A stretch of 64,000 bases of DNA from Myotis daubentonii (taxonomy: Eukaryota; Chordata; Mammalia; Chiroptera; Vespertilionidae), in contig NC_081846.1 in NCBI RefSeq assembly GCF_963259705.1, positions 91,958,641 to 92,022,640 of the forward strand, written 5' to 3'. Below, piece by piece: positions 45,803 through 56,356 of this stretch (position 1 is its first letter; the number at the start of each line of letters is the position of its first letter). The notes under the pieces were generated by a model. It searched no databases and was not told the origin of the DNA. It saw only the letters and a list, made by a program, of their open reading frames with translations. Made by a program: the position numbers and the translations under genes.

Positions 45803-46494
45803 CTAGAGGCCCAGTGCATGAAATTTGTGCACAGAGGAGGGTTTCCCTCAACCCAGCCTGCACCCTCTACAATTGGGGACATCCCTCTCGCAATCTGGGA
45901 CCTCTGGCTCCTAACTGCTCACCTGCCTGCCTGCCTGATCACCCCTGCCTCTGCAATGCCAGTCTGATCACCCCTAACTACCTTCCCCTGCCAGCCTGGT
46001 TGCCCCCAACTGCCCTCCCCTGCCAGCCTGATCTCATCCCAACTGCCCTCCTCTGCTGGCCAATTTGGTTCTGATTGGTCGGTTTCTATGCCAGCATCAA
46101 AAGCTCTGCCTCCTAGGCAGCCATTGGTTCTTCACAGCACCCACATTTGGTTCTGATTGGTCGGTTCCTATGCTAGTCAGCATCTCCGGGTCAATCTCTG
46201 GGCCTGATCAGAGAGGCAGGGCTGAATAGGAGCCCCCAAGGAGGCCGGAGAGAAAGAAAAGCCTGGCTGCTGGCAAAGCTCAGTAAGAAAGAGGGAGAGA
46301 AAGAAAGAGGCAAGTACTGATCAACAGCTGCCACTGAGGCTGCGGATCAGACCTTGCCTCTCTCTCTTGGCCTCAGCCCCCTGGGCAGCAGTGATGGGTC
46401 TCCACAGAAACCCAGCGCTGACTGAAGGACTCTCTGGTTGGTCAGCCTTCCGTCGTGATTGGTCATTACAACCCTGGCCTTTTATATATTAGGA
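45803..46494 (-). mobile_element. Helitron, 692 bp
   Basis: CTAG 45803-45806 after A, AGGCCCAGTGCATG, hairpin GTGCATGAAATTTGTGCAC, ending CCTTTTATATATTAGGA (46494) then T. The interior has the CTGCCAGCCTGATC-type repeats also found at 5149. TTTGGTTCTGATTGGTCGGT occurs twice. Confidence 0.92.
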
Positions 46495-46579
46495 TTTTGA
46501 TTTGGCTATTTTTCCGAAGGTTTATTTTTTTGTTTGTTTGCTTTTGGCTTGTTTTTTTTTTAATTCTACAAGGTCCTTA

Positions 46580-46798
46580 TTTTAAAAATATATATATTTT
46601 TATTGATTTTAGAGAGGAAGGGAGGGGAGAGAGAGATAGAAACATCAGTGATGAGAGACAACCATTAACTGGCTGCCTCCTGCACACCCCCTACTGGGGA
46701 TGAGCCCACAACCCATGTGTGCCCTTGAACGGAATGGAACCTAAGACCCTCAGTCTGCAGGCTGATGCTCTATCCACTGAGCCCAACCAGTTAGGGCT
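46580..46798 (-). mobile_element. Ves SINE
   Basis: The head GCTCTATCCACTGAGCCCAACC is on the right and the AT-rich tail ATATATATATTTTTATTGA on the left. A weak flanking duplication is AAGGTCCTTATT versus TAGGTCTTTTTT. Confidence 0.88.
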
Positions 46799-46828
46799 CT
46801 ATTAGGTCTTTTTTCTTAGGACAACATC

Positions 46829-46890
46829 ATGGTAAAGTGGAAAACACAGTCTCTGGAATATAGTGCCTGGCTTGAATCCTCACTGTGACT
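46829..46890 (-). repeat. MIR fragment
   Basis: ACAGTCTCTGGAATATAGTG and GCCTGGCTTGAATCC resemble the antisense MIR head. Confidence 0.45.
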
Positions 46891-47354
46891 GAAAATGGCG
46901 AAGTAGAATACCACTTTACATTTTACCTTTGTCATCATCTAAAAGAAACATGACACATGACAGAGGAAAGACAGATCCTTAGCTTGGACAAAACAAAGAG
47001 ACAGGGTATCCATGACACATAATATACAAGACCAGTCACATGATTTGTGGGGCTCAGGGCAAATGGAAACGTGAGAGTCTTTAGTTATTGGGTTTTAAGG
47101 CAGTGGTGACGTAACACTAAATGAAGCACTGCCCTTTGAGTCCCTCTGCTCCTCCACAGGCACGATGCCCCCATGCCTGGCGCTGAGGAGGTATTTGGAA
47201 GAGCTTCTCAATGTGGTGTCCAAATGGGGCACAGGGAAGCCCTTTCAGGGTCCCCTGAAGCTGCAGGTCACAGGTGAAGCTTCTGCAACACAGACTTCCA
47301 AAGTGGAACCTCTGGGTGGGAAAACCACTGCTAATTCATTCTCATTGATCATCT

Positions 47355-47560
47355 TGTGGTTAAAAGCACGTGGCCCTCAGGCTACGACTCCCTGGATAAC
47401 ATGCCAGAGCCACCCCTGTGCTGTGGGACTTGGACACATTCTATCACCACTCTGTGCCTTACACGTTTCATCTGTGAGACAAGGAAAGTAACAGCTTATG
47501 ATCTTGGTGATGAGATGAGAGGTCTTAGAAGAGTGTACAGCACATAGTAAGTGATATGTC
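47355..47560 (-). repeat. MIR, nearly complete, antisense
   Basis: GTGGTTAAAAGCACGTGG, CTCTGTGCCTTACACGTTTC and CAGCACATAGTAAGTG follow the reverse of MIR in order. Confidence 0.75.
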
Positions 47561-48427
47561 AGGGTTAGCAATTACTTTTTTTATCTAAACAGATCTGTAT
47601 AGCACTGTTTAAATTATTGGAGATTATAGAAAGACTGAAAATTAATAAAAATAAAAACAGAATATCATATTTTTACCAAAATATATTTCAAATAGATAAA
47701 ATGTGTATGTGTAAAAAACAAATCACAAAACAATCTAAGTAGAAACCCCTGAATTGTTTATTTTTAAAAATAAACTAGGCATGTAGAACACCTTTCCCAT
47801 TATGCCTTTAAACCTATCCTTACAGATGACAAAACCACCACAAAAAGGTAAAGATACACAGTCATATGTAGCTTAATAATGGGGCTATGTCCTGAAAACG
47901 CATCACTAGGCTGTCTTGTCATTGTGTGAACACAGCAGACGGAACCTACACAGACTTGGATGGTCCCGCCCACTGCGCACCTAGGCTCTATGGTGTAGCC
48001 CATTGCTCCTGGGCGACAAGCCTGCACAGCGTGTTCCTGTATAAAACAATATGGAATTAAATCAAGCACCACAGCAAATGATACAATCAAGAGATTTAGT
48101 AAACAAAAGACGTAGGAGGCTGCTGCTGGTGTAACATGGCATAGTGTTTTATAGCAAATTATTTTACTAAGTAGAAAGAGTACACTCTAAAATAACAATT
48201 AAAGGTATGGTATAGTGAATGCATAAACCGGCACCATGGTCATTGATTATCAGTATCAAGTATTATGTGCTACCCATATTGTTTGTGCTGTACTTTTACA
48301 TGGCAGCTCAGTAGAATTTTTTATACCAGCATCACCACAGCCATCTATGCAATGCATTGTTTATGACATTGTGATGGCTACAGTACCTAAAGGCAATAGG
48401 AAGTATTTTAGCTTTATTATAATCTTA
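47561..48427. other. Unrecognised DNA
   Basis: No exon or repeat family is recognised. Confidence 0.4.
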
Positions 48428-49101
48428 CTAGAGGCCCGGTGCACAAAAATTTGTGCACTTGGGGGGGGGGAGGGGGGGTCCCTCAGCCTGGCCTGTGCCC
48501 TCTCGCAGTCTAGGACCCCTCGGGAGATAACGACCTGCTGGCTTAGGCCTGCTCCCAGGTGGCAGAGGGCAGGCCCAATCCCTAGGTGCAGCCCCTGGTC
48601 GGGCTCAGAGCAGGGCTGATTGGGGAGTTGGGGCGCCGCCCTCTGTCACACTCAAGGCAGGGTCGATGGGGAGGTTGTGGAGCAAGCCCCTGTCACGCAC
48701 AGAGCAGGGCCCATCAGGGGGTTGGGGTGCTGCCCTCTATCACCCACAGAGCAGGGCGGATCAGGGGGTTGGGGCGCCGCCACTCTCACACTCAGGGCAG
48801 GGCTGATGGGGAGGTTATGGCTCTACCCTGTCACACACAGAGCAGGGCCCGTGGGGGGGGGGGGAGCTCCTCCCTATCAGGCACAGAGCAGGGCTGATCA
48901 GGGGGTTGGGGCGCCTTCCCCTGTCACGAACAGAGCAGGGTGGATAGGGAGGTTGTGGCCCCGCCCCCTGTCACACACACAGTCGCAGGGCGATCAGGGG
49001 GTTTGGGTGCTGCCCCCTGTCACGCTGATCCCGGTGCCGGGAGGCCTCACGGCTCCGCTGATCCTGGTGCTGGGAGGCATATTACCCTTTTACTATATAG
49101 G
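48428..49101 (-). mobile_element. Helitron carrying a minisatellite
   Basis: CTAG 48428-48431 after A, AGGCCCGGTGCAC, hairpin GTGCACAAAAATTTGTGCAC, ending CATATTACCCTTTTACTATATAGG at 49101. The interior is mostly a 47-bp repeat array. Confidence 0.92.
48599..49023. repeat. About nine-copy, 47-bp minisatellite with two alternating unit types
   Basis: Each unit has TGTCACACACAGAGCAGGGC followed either by GATCAGGGGGTTGGGGCGCC or by GATGGGGAGGTTGTGG. The two types roughly alternate, so the higher-order period is about 94 bp. Open frames across it are artefacts. Confidence 0.92.
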
Positions 49102-49619
49102 GTAGAGGCCTGGTGCATGGGTGGGGCCGGCTGGTTTGCCCTAAAGGGTGTCCTGGATCAGGGTGGGGGTCCCCACTGGGGTGCCTGGCCAGTCTGGGTG
49201 AGGGGCTGAGGGCTGTTTTCAGGCTGGGGGTGACTGAACTCCCAAACGCTCCTTTTTTCCTTTTTTTCCTTTTTTTTTTTTTTTAATTCTGGGCCAGCTT
49301 TAGCTTGAGGCTTGGCTCCAGCTCTTAGGCCTAGGCTGAAAGTAGGTTTCTGGCCTTTGCTTACAATGTTGCCAATCTGCTGGCTGAAGTTGGGCGTATT
49401 TGTTACAGAGTTTCTTAAACTGCCAGCTCAGAGGCAGCCGCAGGCGGGGAACGTTGGTTTCCTCCGTCACTGAGGCAAGCAAGCCTCATGTTAGTTTCAA
49501 GCTGCCTGGCTGCCGGCCGCCATCTTGGCTGACAGTTAATTTGCATATTGCCCTGATTAGCCAATGGGAAGGGTATCGGTCGTACGCCAATTACCATGTT
49601 TCTCTTTTATTAGATAGGA
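49102..49619 (-). mobile_element. Helitron abutting the previous copy
   Basis: It starts GTAG (a CTAG variant), AGGCCTGGTGCATGG, with no gap from the preceding copy, and ends TCTTTTATTAGATAGGA (49619) then T. It shares its 5' 100 bp with 19675, including the promoter-like module. Confidence 0.88.
49516..49572 (-). promoter_or_regulatory. Promoter-like module in a Helitron
   Basis: Minus strand order: CCCATTGGCTAATCAGG, ATATGCAAAT (octamer), AAGATGGCGGC (49516-49526). The YY1-like core is perfect. Activity is inferred. Confidence 0.45.
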
Positions 49620-51039
49620 TAAAGTCACCATCATATAGGCAGTTTGTCATTGACTAAAACTTGGTTATGTGACACATAGCTGTACTTAAAGCTGACAATG
49701 TTTTACAAAGGGAAAATTGATGTATACAAATAACACTTTTTCCATCAATAAACAATTTTTATGAAAAAAATGTTTACTATGTTTTCATGGTATGTGCTCT
49801 ATGTCAATTCCTTTTATTGTAAACTGTTCACCTTTTGCATGTTTTCTATTGAATGAAAATTAAAACACAACAAAATACCACTATTTGCTTATTGCTTAGG
49901 CAAATATAACTACATTGTATAATATATGGAAGGCAAAGATGTAAAGAAACAAGGAATCACATACATTGTTTCAATAATGTAAATTTACGTTGACATAAAT
50001 TTGGAAACATCTATAAAAATTAAGACACTGCTTGAAGTAGCATTTTAGTTATATCTTCTACATGCATATTCATACAATTTGCAATGGCTTATGAATACGC
50101 CCTTTTAGCAGTTGTTGTTATAGCTAAACAATTTTTAAATTTTCATCTGTATATTGCTGATTAAATAACTTGTTTTATCTGTATATCATGGAATACGAAG
50201 TGGTCATTAAAAAGATTGTGGATTTATCTTAGCTAACGTGAAATCCCCAAAGCCATTCCCATTGAAGTTAATAAAACATTCAAGATGCAACCATCTCCAT
50301 TACTATTTAGCATTTTCTTAGAAGTATTAGGCACTGCAACTGAACCAGAGAAAACAATTAGACACATTAAAATATAGAAAGAAAAATAAAATGATTTCTA
50401 TGTGCAAATTTTATCAATGATGAAACAAATAATTCAGTTACGTAGTAGAACATAAAATGAACTAACAAAAATAGTTTGTATTCATATGTACAATGAGTTA
50501 AGGATGTAAATCCCATTTAAAATAGACACATAAAAATATACTGCTCTGCAATAACTTATATAAAGAAAACTACACATTTCATACTAAAAGACAAAAAAGG
50601 TGACTTTAACAAAAGGAAAGATGTAATTTTATTCCTGGATATGAAGAGTAATAATGATAAAGCTGTCATTTGTACCAAAATAAAAACATATATTTTTAAT
50701 GAGGGCTTTTTTGTTTGTTTCTAGAGACAAGTTAAAAGTTTCTACTGTTCACTGAGAGGAAGCAGCTTTGAAAAATAACTAGAAAAACGATGAAAGGAAA
50801 GCATACCTGCCCCAGAGTAGATAAACTTGTTAGAGAGCCCCTGCCATTGAAACAGTGGCACTGGCACATGGGACATTGAGAGGAACGGTTGAAACAGAAT
50901 AGGAAATCTAGAATTATTAACAAAAATATAAATTGTTTATAGGATAAATGTCACATTTCAAAGCACTGAAATAAAGATACACTTTTAATAATGGATAGCC
51001 ATTTAGAAAAAGGTAAAATTGGATCCTTAGCTAGTATCA
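49620..51039. other. Unrecognised AT-rich DNA
   Basis: Very AT-rich. There are a few L1-like stretches (AAAATAGACACATAAAAATA), but I do not assign them. Confidence 0.4.
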
Positions 51040-51152
51040 TCCTATATAATAAAAGCCTAATATGATAAGTGTCCAGTCATCCATTCAACCAATCAAAGCA
51101 TAATATGCTAATGATATGCTAAGGCCGCTCAACCGCTCTCTATGATGTGAAC

Positions 51153-51169
51153 TGACCACCAGGGGGTAG
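51153..51169 (+). promoter_or_regulatory. CTCF-like motif (one mismatch)
   Basis: TGACCACCAGGGGGTAG, with one core change (C to T). It faces the site at 51186. Confidence 0.3.
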
Positions 51170-51185
51170 ACACTCAACGCAGGAA

Positions 51186-51202
51186 CTGCCCCCTGGTGGT
51201 CA
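51186..51202 (-). promoter_or_regulatory. CTCF-like motif inside a Helitron
   Basis: CTGCCCCCTGGTGGTCA on the plus strand, the full 17-mer match. Confidence 0.47.
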
Positions 51203-51453
51203 GTGCGCTCCCATAGGGGGTGCACCACTGAGCCAGAAGCCAGGCTCATGGCTGGGGAGCGCAGCAGCAGTGGCAGGAGCCTCTCCCACCTCTGCAGCAG
51301 CACTAAGGATGTCTGACTGACAGCTTAGGCCCACTCCCCCTGGAGTCAGCTGTCAGCTGGACATCTCCTGAGGGCTCCCAGACTGCAAGAGGGCACAGGC
51401 CAGGCTGAGGGACCTCCCTGAGTGAACGAATCCCATGCCCCAAGTCTCTAGTA

Positions 51454-51668
51454 TACTATATGATAAAAGCCTAATATGCAAATTGTCCCCTCGACCAGGA
51501 GTTCCACTGGGAGTTTGACTGGGAGTTTGACCAGGGCGTGGGGCTGGCTGGAGGCCCCAGCCGGTGGTGGTGACAGGCAGCCAGGGGAAGGGAGGCCCCA
51601 GCTGGCAGCCAGCAGAGACTAGGAACCCTATCCATGCACAAAATGAATTTCTTGCTCTGGGCCTCTAA
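51454..51668 (+). mobile_element. Helitron, second of a pair
   Basis: TATACTATATGATAAAAGCC to GGGCCTCTAA (CTAA 51665-51668) then T. The 3' hairpin is weak (GCACAAAATGAATTTCTTGC). Confidence 0.85.
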
Positions 51669-52924
51669 TATCATAATAATGCCCAAATATATGAGATACA
51701 AATGTAAAATAATAAGACACAGATAACATCAGCAAAAGAATAAATTAATTATTTCATTATGAAAGTATAGAAAAATATATTTACCTATGGCTCAAAATTT
51801 AAATGCAAGAAAAGAAAGATTAATACATTTAAGTAGATTTTTAATGCATTACATAAAGGAAACATGTAAGCAAAAGTCAAAGACCAAAAAAAGTCAGAAA
51901 TAATTATTTACTAGTTATATTACAGGTAAAAGACTAACAGTTTAATATATAATAAATTGTTAACCACCACAGGAAAAGCCCAACACTCAAAAGGAAAAAA
52001 TTGACTAAATACATGAGGAGATTGTTCCTAAAAATAAATAAATAAATAAATAACAGTGAACCTTAAATATATTAAAAATTGCTCAAACTTATTGATAAGA
52101 GAAGTGTAAACTACAATTAGATACCTTTCTAACTTATCCAAACATGACATCGGTTCTTTTGACAAGTCTGTGCAGAGACAAGCCCTCTCACACATTGCTG
52201 GTGGTCGTTGTTGGATGCAATGCTCTTGAGAAGAACTTACGACCAGCGTTCAACAAAAATGAATGAACACATGAATGAAGTGTGTGTACGTGTATATTTT
52301 GCATGTATGCATATGTGCATATGAGAGAGAGACAGAAGGAATATGAGCAAAATGAATACATTATTAACAATTGATAAGCCTAGATTTTATTACTTTAAAT
52401 TTTTCAATTATAATTTGAGAGAGTAATTGGTTTTATTTTTATTATTTATTTATTTTTACTTTACTTCCCCCTACTTTGTAGTTGTTTATCTTTACATTAT
52501 CATATAATATTTTCTTCATATTTCATCTTCACATTGTTTATTCTTAGTTCTATAATTAAATACATTCAATAGTCATCACACTTTTTTTTGGTCATAATTT
52601 CTCTAGTCATTTCTTGACTGACTTTTCACCCTCAGGCAGATTTTTAAAATATTTTATGGGGGGGAAAAAGTTAGCTGAACTCTTATTTGATCAACTCCAG
52701 TAAGCTTTATACAGTTTGGCTTATCCAAACATCATATTTGTACATCATGTGTTCTTTCTCTTTCTGTCAGTACCATGCAGGCACTTCTACATTATTCTCT
52801 GTCAATAAATGGTTGCGTTCGATACATTTGAAGCCACACTGACATTTTTTCCTTTATTCTGTCTTCACTTATTTTGTTTTCAACCACAATTTTGTTTGTT
52901 TTATTCTTAAAATCTATTAACTTT
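51669..52924. other. Unrecognised AT-rich DNA
   Basis: (AAAT)n lies at about 52031-52052. No exon is recognised. Confidence 0.4.
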
Positions 52925-52939
52925 AAAAAGCTACTAATA

Positions 52940-53182
52940 GCCCTGACCGGATTGTCTCAGTGGATAGAGGGTCAGCCTGCAGACTCAAGGGTCCCAGGTT
53001 TGATTCCGGTCAAGGGCATGTACCTAGGTTGCTGCCACATCCCCAGTGGGGAGTGTGCAGGAGGCGGCTGGTTGATGTTTTTTTTTTCTCATGGATGTTT
53101 CTGACTCTCTGTCCCTCACCCTTCCTCTCTGTAAAAAATCAATAAAATATTTAAAAAAAATAGGAATCTGCACAATTTAAAA
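52940..53182 (+). mobile_element. Ves SINE
   Basis: The head GCCCTGACCGGATTGTCTCA (52941) leads to GATTCCGGTCAAGGGCATG and the tail TAAAAAATCAATAAAATATT. AAAAAGCTACTAATA is duplicated perfectly at 52925-52939 and 53183-53197. Confidence 0.95.
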
Positions 53183-53349
53183 AAAAAGCTACTAATAAAA
53201 TTACCCACTCTAGGTTATTCTCCCAAGTCTCTCAGACAATGTTGCATTTATTTCAATATGAATATTCAAATCAGTTTTTATTTCATCAAAACTTTCTTGA
53301 ATTGTAACTTTCTTAACAAAGGCTTTTTTTAAAAAACATAACTCCAGGT

Positions 53350-53635
53350 TTTATTTTATTTTTTAAAATATGTTTTTATTTATTTCAGAGAGAGAAAGGA
53401 AAAGGGAGGGAGGGATAAAAACACCAATGATGAAAAAGAATCATTGATAGGCAGTCTCTTGTCTACGGCCATACCACCCTGAACGCGCCCGATATCGTCT
53501 GATAGGCAGTCTCCTGCACACCCCCTACAGGGATGCGAGCCTGCAACCCAGGCATGTGCCCTCATTGGGAATTGAACTGTGACCTACTGGTTCATGGGTG
53601 GATGCCCAACCACTGAGCCACACACAGCTGAGTGA
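53350..53635 (-). mobile_element. Ves-related SINE disrupted by a 5S rRNA fragment
   Basis: The T-rich tail and TTTATTTATTTCAGAGAG are on the left. The head with TGACCTACTGGTTCATGGG and CCAACCACTGAGCCAC is on the right. The body is interrupted between 53459 and 53513 by 5S rRNA-like sequence plus a repeat of the SINE's own TGATAGGCAGTCTC. Confidence 0.88.
53459..53503 (+). pseudogene. 5S rRNA 5' fragment, tailless retropseudogene
   Basis: 53461-53503 begins GTCTACGGCCATACCACCCT and continues through GAACGCGCCC to GATATCGTCTGAT. As I recall mammalian 5S rRNA, it matches nucleotides 1-43 with a single change (the C of GATCTCG is A here). It starts exactly at 5S nucleotide 1 and stops before the internal promoter region. 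TGATAGGCAGTCTC flanks it perfectly at 53445-53458 and 53500-53513. It has no A tail and is inverted relative to the host SINE. The pattern fits a tailless retropseudogene made by L1 machinery. It cannot be a functional 5S gene. Confidence 0.92.
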
Positions 53636-53659
53636 ATTGTAACGTTTAAAAGAGTTTTT

Positions 53660-53702
53660 CTATTATTATTATTATTATTATTATTATTATCATTATTATT
53701 AT
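53660..53702. repeat. (ATT)n microsatellite
   Basis: About 14 ATT units with one C interruption. Confidence 0.95.
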
Positions 53703-53782
53703 GCCTTTCTTCTTTGGAAGATCACTCTGGTGATGATAGAACTTTTTAAAATTAATCCTAATTAAATTAATTTTATTTTATT

Positions 53783-54004
53783 TTTTAAAAATAAAGATAT
53801 TCTTGAAAGTATTACATATGTCTCCCTTTTCCCCCATTGACCTCTCCAACCTGCCCCTTCCCCCTACCTGCCACTTTCACCACCCTATTGTATGAGTCCA
53901 TGGATTAATGCATATTTGCATACAAGTTTTTTGCTTGATCTCTTAACACCCACCCTCCCAACCCTGGCTTCCCTCTGAGGTTTGACAGTCTGTTTGATGT
54001 TTTT
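53783..54004 (-). mobile_element. Bat L1 3'-end fragment
   Basis: TTGAAAGTATTACATATGTC, CCCCCATTGACCTCTCCAAC, GCATATTTGCATACAAG, then TGACAGTCTGTTTGATG. Antisense 3' UTR, 5'-truncated. Confidence 0.82.
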
Positions 54005-54446
54005 CCTCCAATTTAATACTTACTATACTTATTTAGTATTTTATTTTTCTGTCTTCCTTGTATTTTGCTTTTTCTTCCTTTTCTAGTTTGAACCTTAGAT
54101 CATTAATTTAACACCTTTCTTTTCTATGTTAAATATTTAATGCTACAAATTTCCCTTTAATAACTACTTTTGCTATGCTCCACATTTTTATAGTCTTTTT
54201 ATTTTCTTAAAGCTTAAAATAAATTTTATAATTTCCTTGTGACTTCCCTTTAAACCATTCAGTGACTTAGAATGAATTATTTAATTCCCAAATATTTAGC
54301 AGACATCATTTTATTATTTTTTTTATATATTGATGTCATTACCATTTTAGAAAAGAATTCCCAATGTTTTTAGTCTTTTAAATTTATTAGACTTTGTTTT
54401 ATGGACCAGATTATGACTTACCTTCGTGAATGTCACATATGTATTT
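54005..54446. other. Unrecognised AT-rich DNA
   Basis: It may include old antisense L1M (TTTGCTATGCTCCACA, TTTAAACCATTCAGTGAC), not assigned firmly. Confidence 0.35.
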
Positions 54447-54715
54447 ATTTATTTATTTTTAAATATATATATATATATTTAATTCTTACCTGAGGATATG
54501 TGTTGTTGTTGTTGTTGTTTTATTTTAGAGAGAGAGAAGAAGGAAGGAAAAGAGAGAAACATCAATGTGAGCGAGACATCCATTGGGTGCGTGCCATAGG
54601 TGTCGTGAATAGAGATCGAACCCACAAGCTAGGTATGTGCCCTGACCAGGAACTGAACCTGCAACCTTTTGGTGTATGGGATGACTCTTCAACCAACTGA
54701 ACCACCAGTCAGGGC
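54447..54715 (-). mobile_element. Ves-related SINE, older subfamily
   Basis: ATGTCACATATGTATTT (54430-54446) is duplicated with one mismatch at 54716-54732. It includes a GTT run (about 54503-54520). The head ends CCAACTGAACCACCAGTCAG. Confidence 0.9.
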
Positions 54716-56356
54716 ATGTCACATGTGTATTTTTTAAAAAATATATTGTTTCTCATTGTCATATTACATAAAAATCAGTTGAGTGCAGTGAGTTGATAGA
54801 GTTAACTAGGCCTTACTAATTTTCTGTCTATTTTTTCCATTGATTAAGAAAATAAGTGTCAAAGTTTCCAATAAATGTAATTATTTATTTCTTGTTTTAA
54901 TCATCAATTTTTCCTTTATTTATTTTGGAACTTTACTATTCAATGCTTATACATTTAGAATTTATTAGATTATTGATTTCATCATTGTGAAATGTCTCTT
55001 CTTTTTTCCAAATCTTTATTGTTGAAAGTGTTACATATGTCCCCTATTGTTCCCCACTGACTCTTTGTGGCCACCCCCACTCGCCCCCCACTCAGGCTTT
55101 CACCAGATTGTTGTCTGTATCCATGGGTTTTGCATATATGCATAACAGTTCTTTGGTCAATCTTTTTCCATCCACTCACCCACCCCTGGGTTCCCTCTGA
55201 GATTCCACAGTATGGTCCATGCTTCTATGTCTCTGGATCTATTTTATTCATTAGATTCCACATATGAGTGAGATCATGTGGTACTTGTCTTTCTCTGACT
55301 AGCTTATTTCATTCATCATAATAGTCTCCAGGTTCCTCTATGAGACAGTATGGAAGGTCAGAGATCTTCCTTTTTTACTGCTGCATAGTATTCCATGGTG
55401 TAGATGTACCACAGCTTTTTTATCCACTCATCTACTGATGTGCACTTGGGCTGTTTCAAGACCTTCACTATTGTAAATTGCACAGTTATGAACATGGGGG
55501 TGCATACATTCTTTCTGATTGGTGTTTGGGGTTAATTAGGAAATATTCCTGGAAGTGGGATCACTGGATCAAATGGCCATCCCATGTTTAATTTCTTGAG
55601 AAAACTCCATACTGATAGTGGCTGCACCAGTCTGCATTCCCACCAGCAGTGCACAAGGGTTCCTTCTTCTCTACATCCTTGCCATACTTACGATTTTTTG
55701 ATTTGTTGATCTATCTCTTTTTTCCACTTTCAGCAGTTTGCCATTCTGACAGGTGTGAGGTGATATCTCATTGTTGTTTTAATTTGCACAGCTCTGATGA
55801 TCAGGGCCTTCAAGCATTTTTTCATATGTCTCTTGGCAATCTGTATGTCTACTTTGTAGAAGTATCTATTTAGGTGCTTTGCCCATTTTTTAATTGGATT
55901 GTTTGTCTTCCTTTTGTTAATTTGTATGAGTGCCTTGCATATTTTGGATATTAACCCTTTATTAGTTGTATCCTTGACAAATATCCCACACTGTGTACTC
56001 CATTTTCGTTTTGTTGATGATTGTTTTGCTGTGCAGAAGCTTTTTATTTTTATGTGGTCCCATTTGTTTATTTTATCCTGAGTTTCCTATTGCTACAACA
56101 GATGCCTGAAATTTTGTTGCCTATGGTTTTATTTAAGATTTTTATGGTTTCATAACTTACATTTAAGCCTTTTATACATTTTGAGTTTATTCTTGTGTAT
56201 GGTGCAAGTTGGTGGTCTACTTTCATCTTTTTGTATGTATCTGTCCAATTTTCCCAATACCATTTATTGAAGATACTATGTTGATTCCACTGTATGCTCT
56301 TGCCTTGTTTGTCAAATATTAATTGATCATAATGGCTTTGGTCAATTTCTTCCGTA

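Larger units (their letters stand above)
51040..51451 (+). mobile_element. Helitron, first of a pair
   Basis: TCCTATATAATAAAAGCCTA after A51039. It ends CAAGTCTCTAG (51448-51451), T. Same subfamily as 36708 at the 5' end and 37050 further in. Two facing CTCF-like cores are present. Confidence 0.9.

Noticed and set aside
48586..49105. Tandem array as a CRISPR-like or coding repeat
   Set aside because: Units are contiguous without spacers and sit inside a Helitron. It is a minisatellite.
5149..51668. Autonomous Helitron encoding Rep/helicase
   Set aside because: All copies are 1.1 kb or shorter and have no coding for these domains.
52940..53182. tRNA gene suggested by tRNA-like box A/B sequences
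   Set aside because: Part of a Ves SINE with target-site duplications. The same holds for the other SINE heads.
53461..53503. Functional 5S rRNA gene
   Set aside because: Only about one third of the gene is present, and the internal promoter (roughly nucleotides 50-97) is missing.
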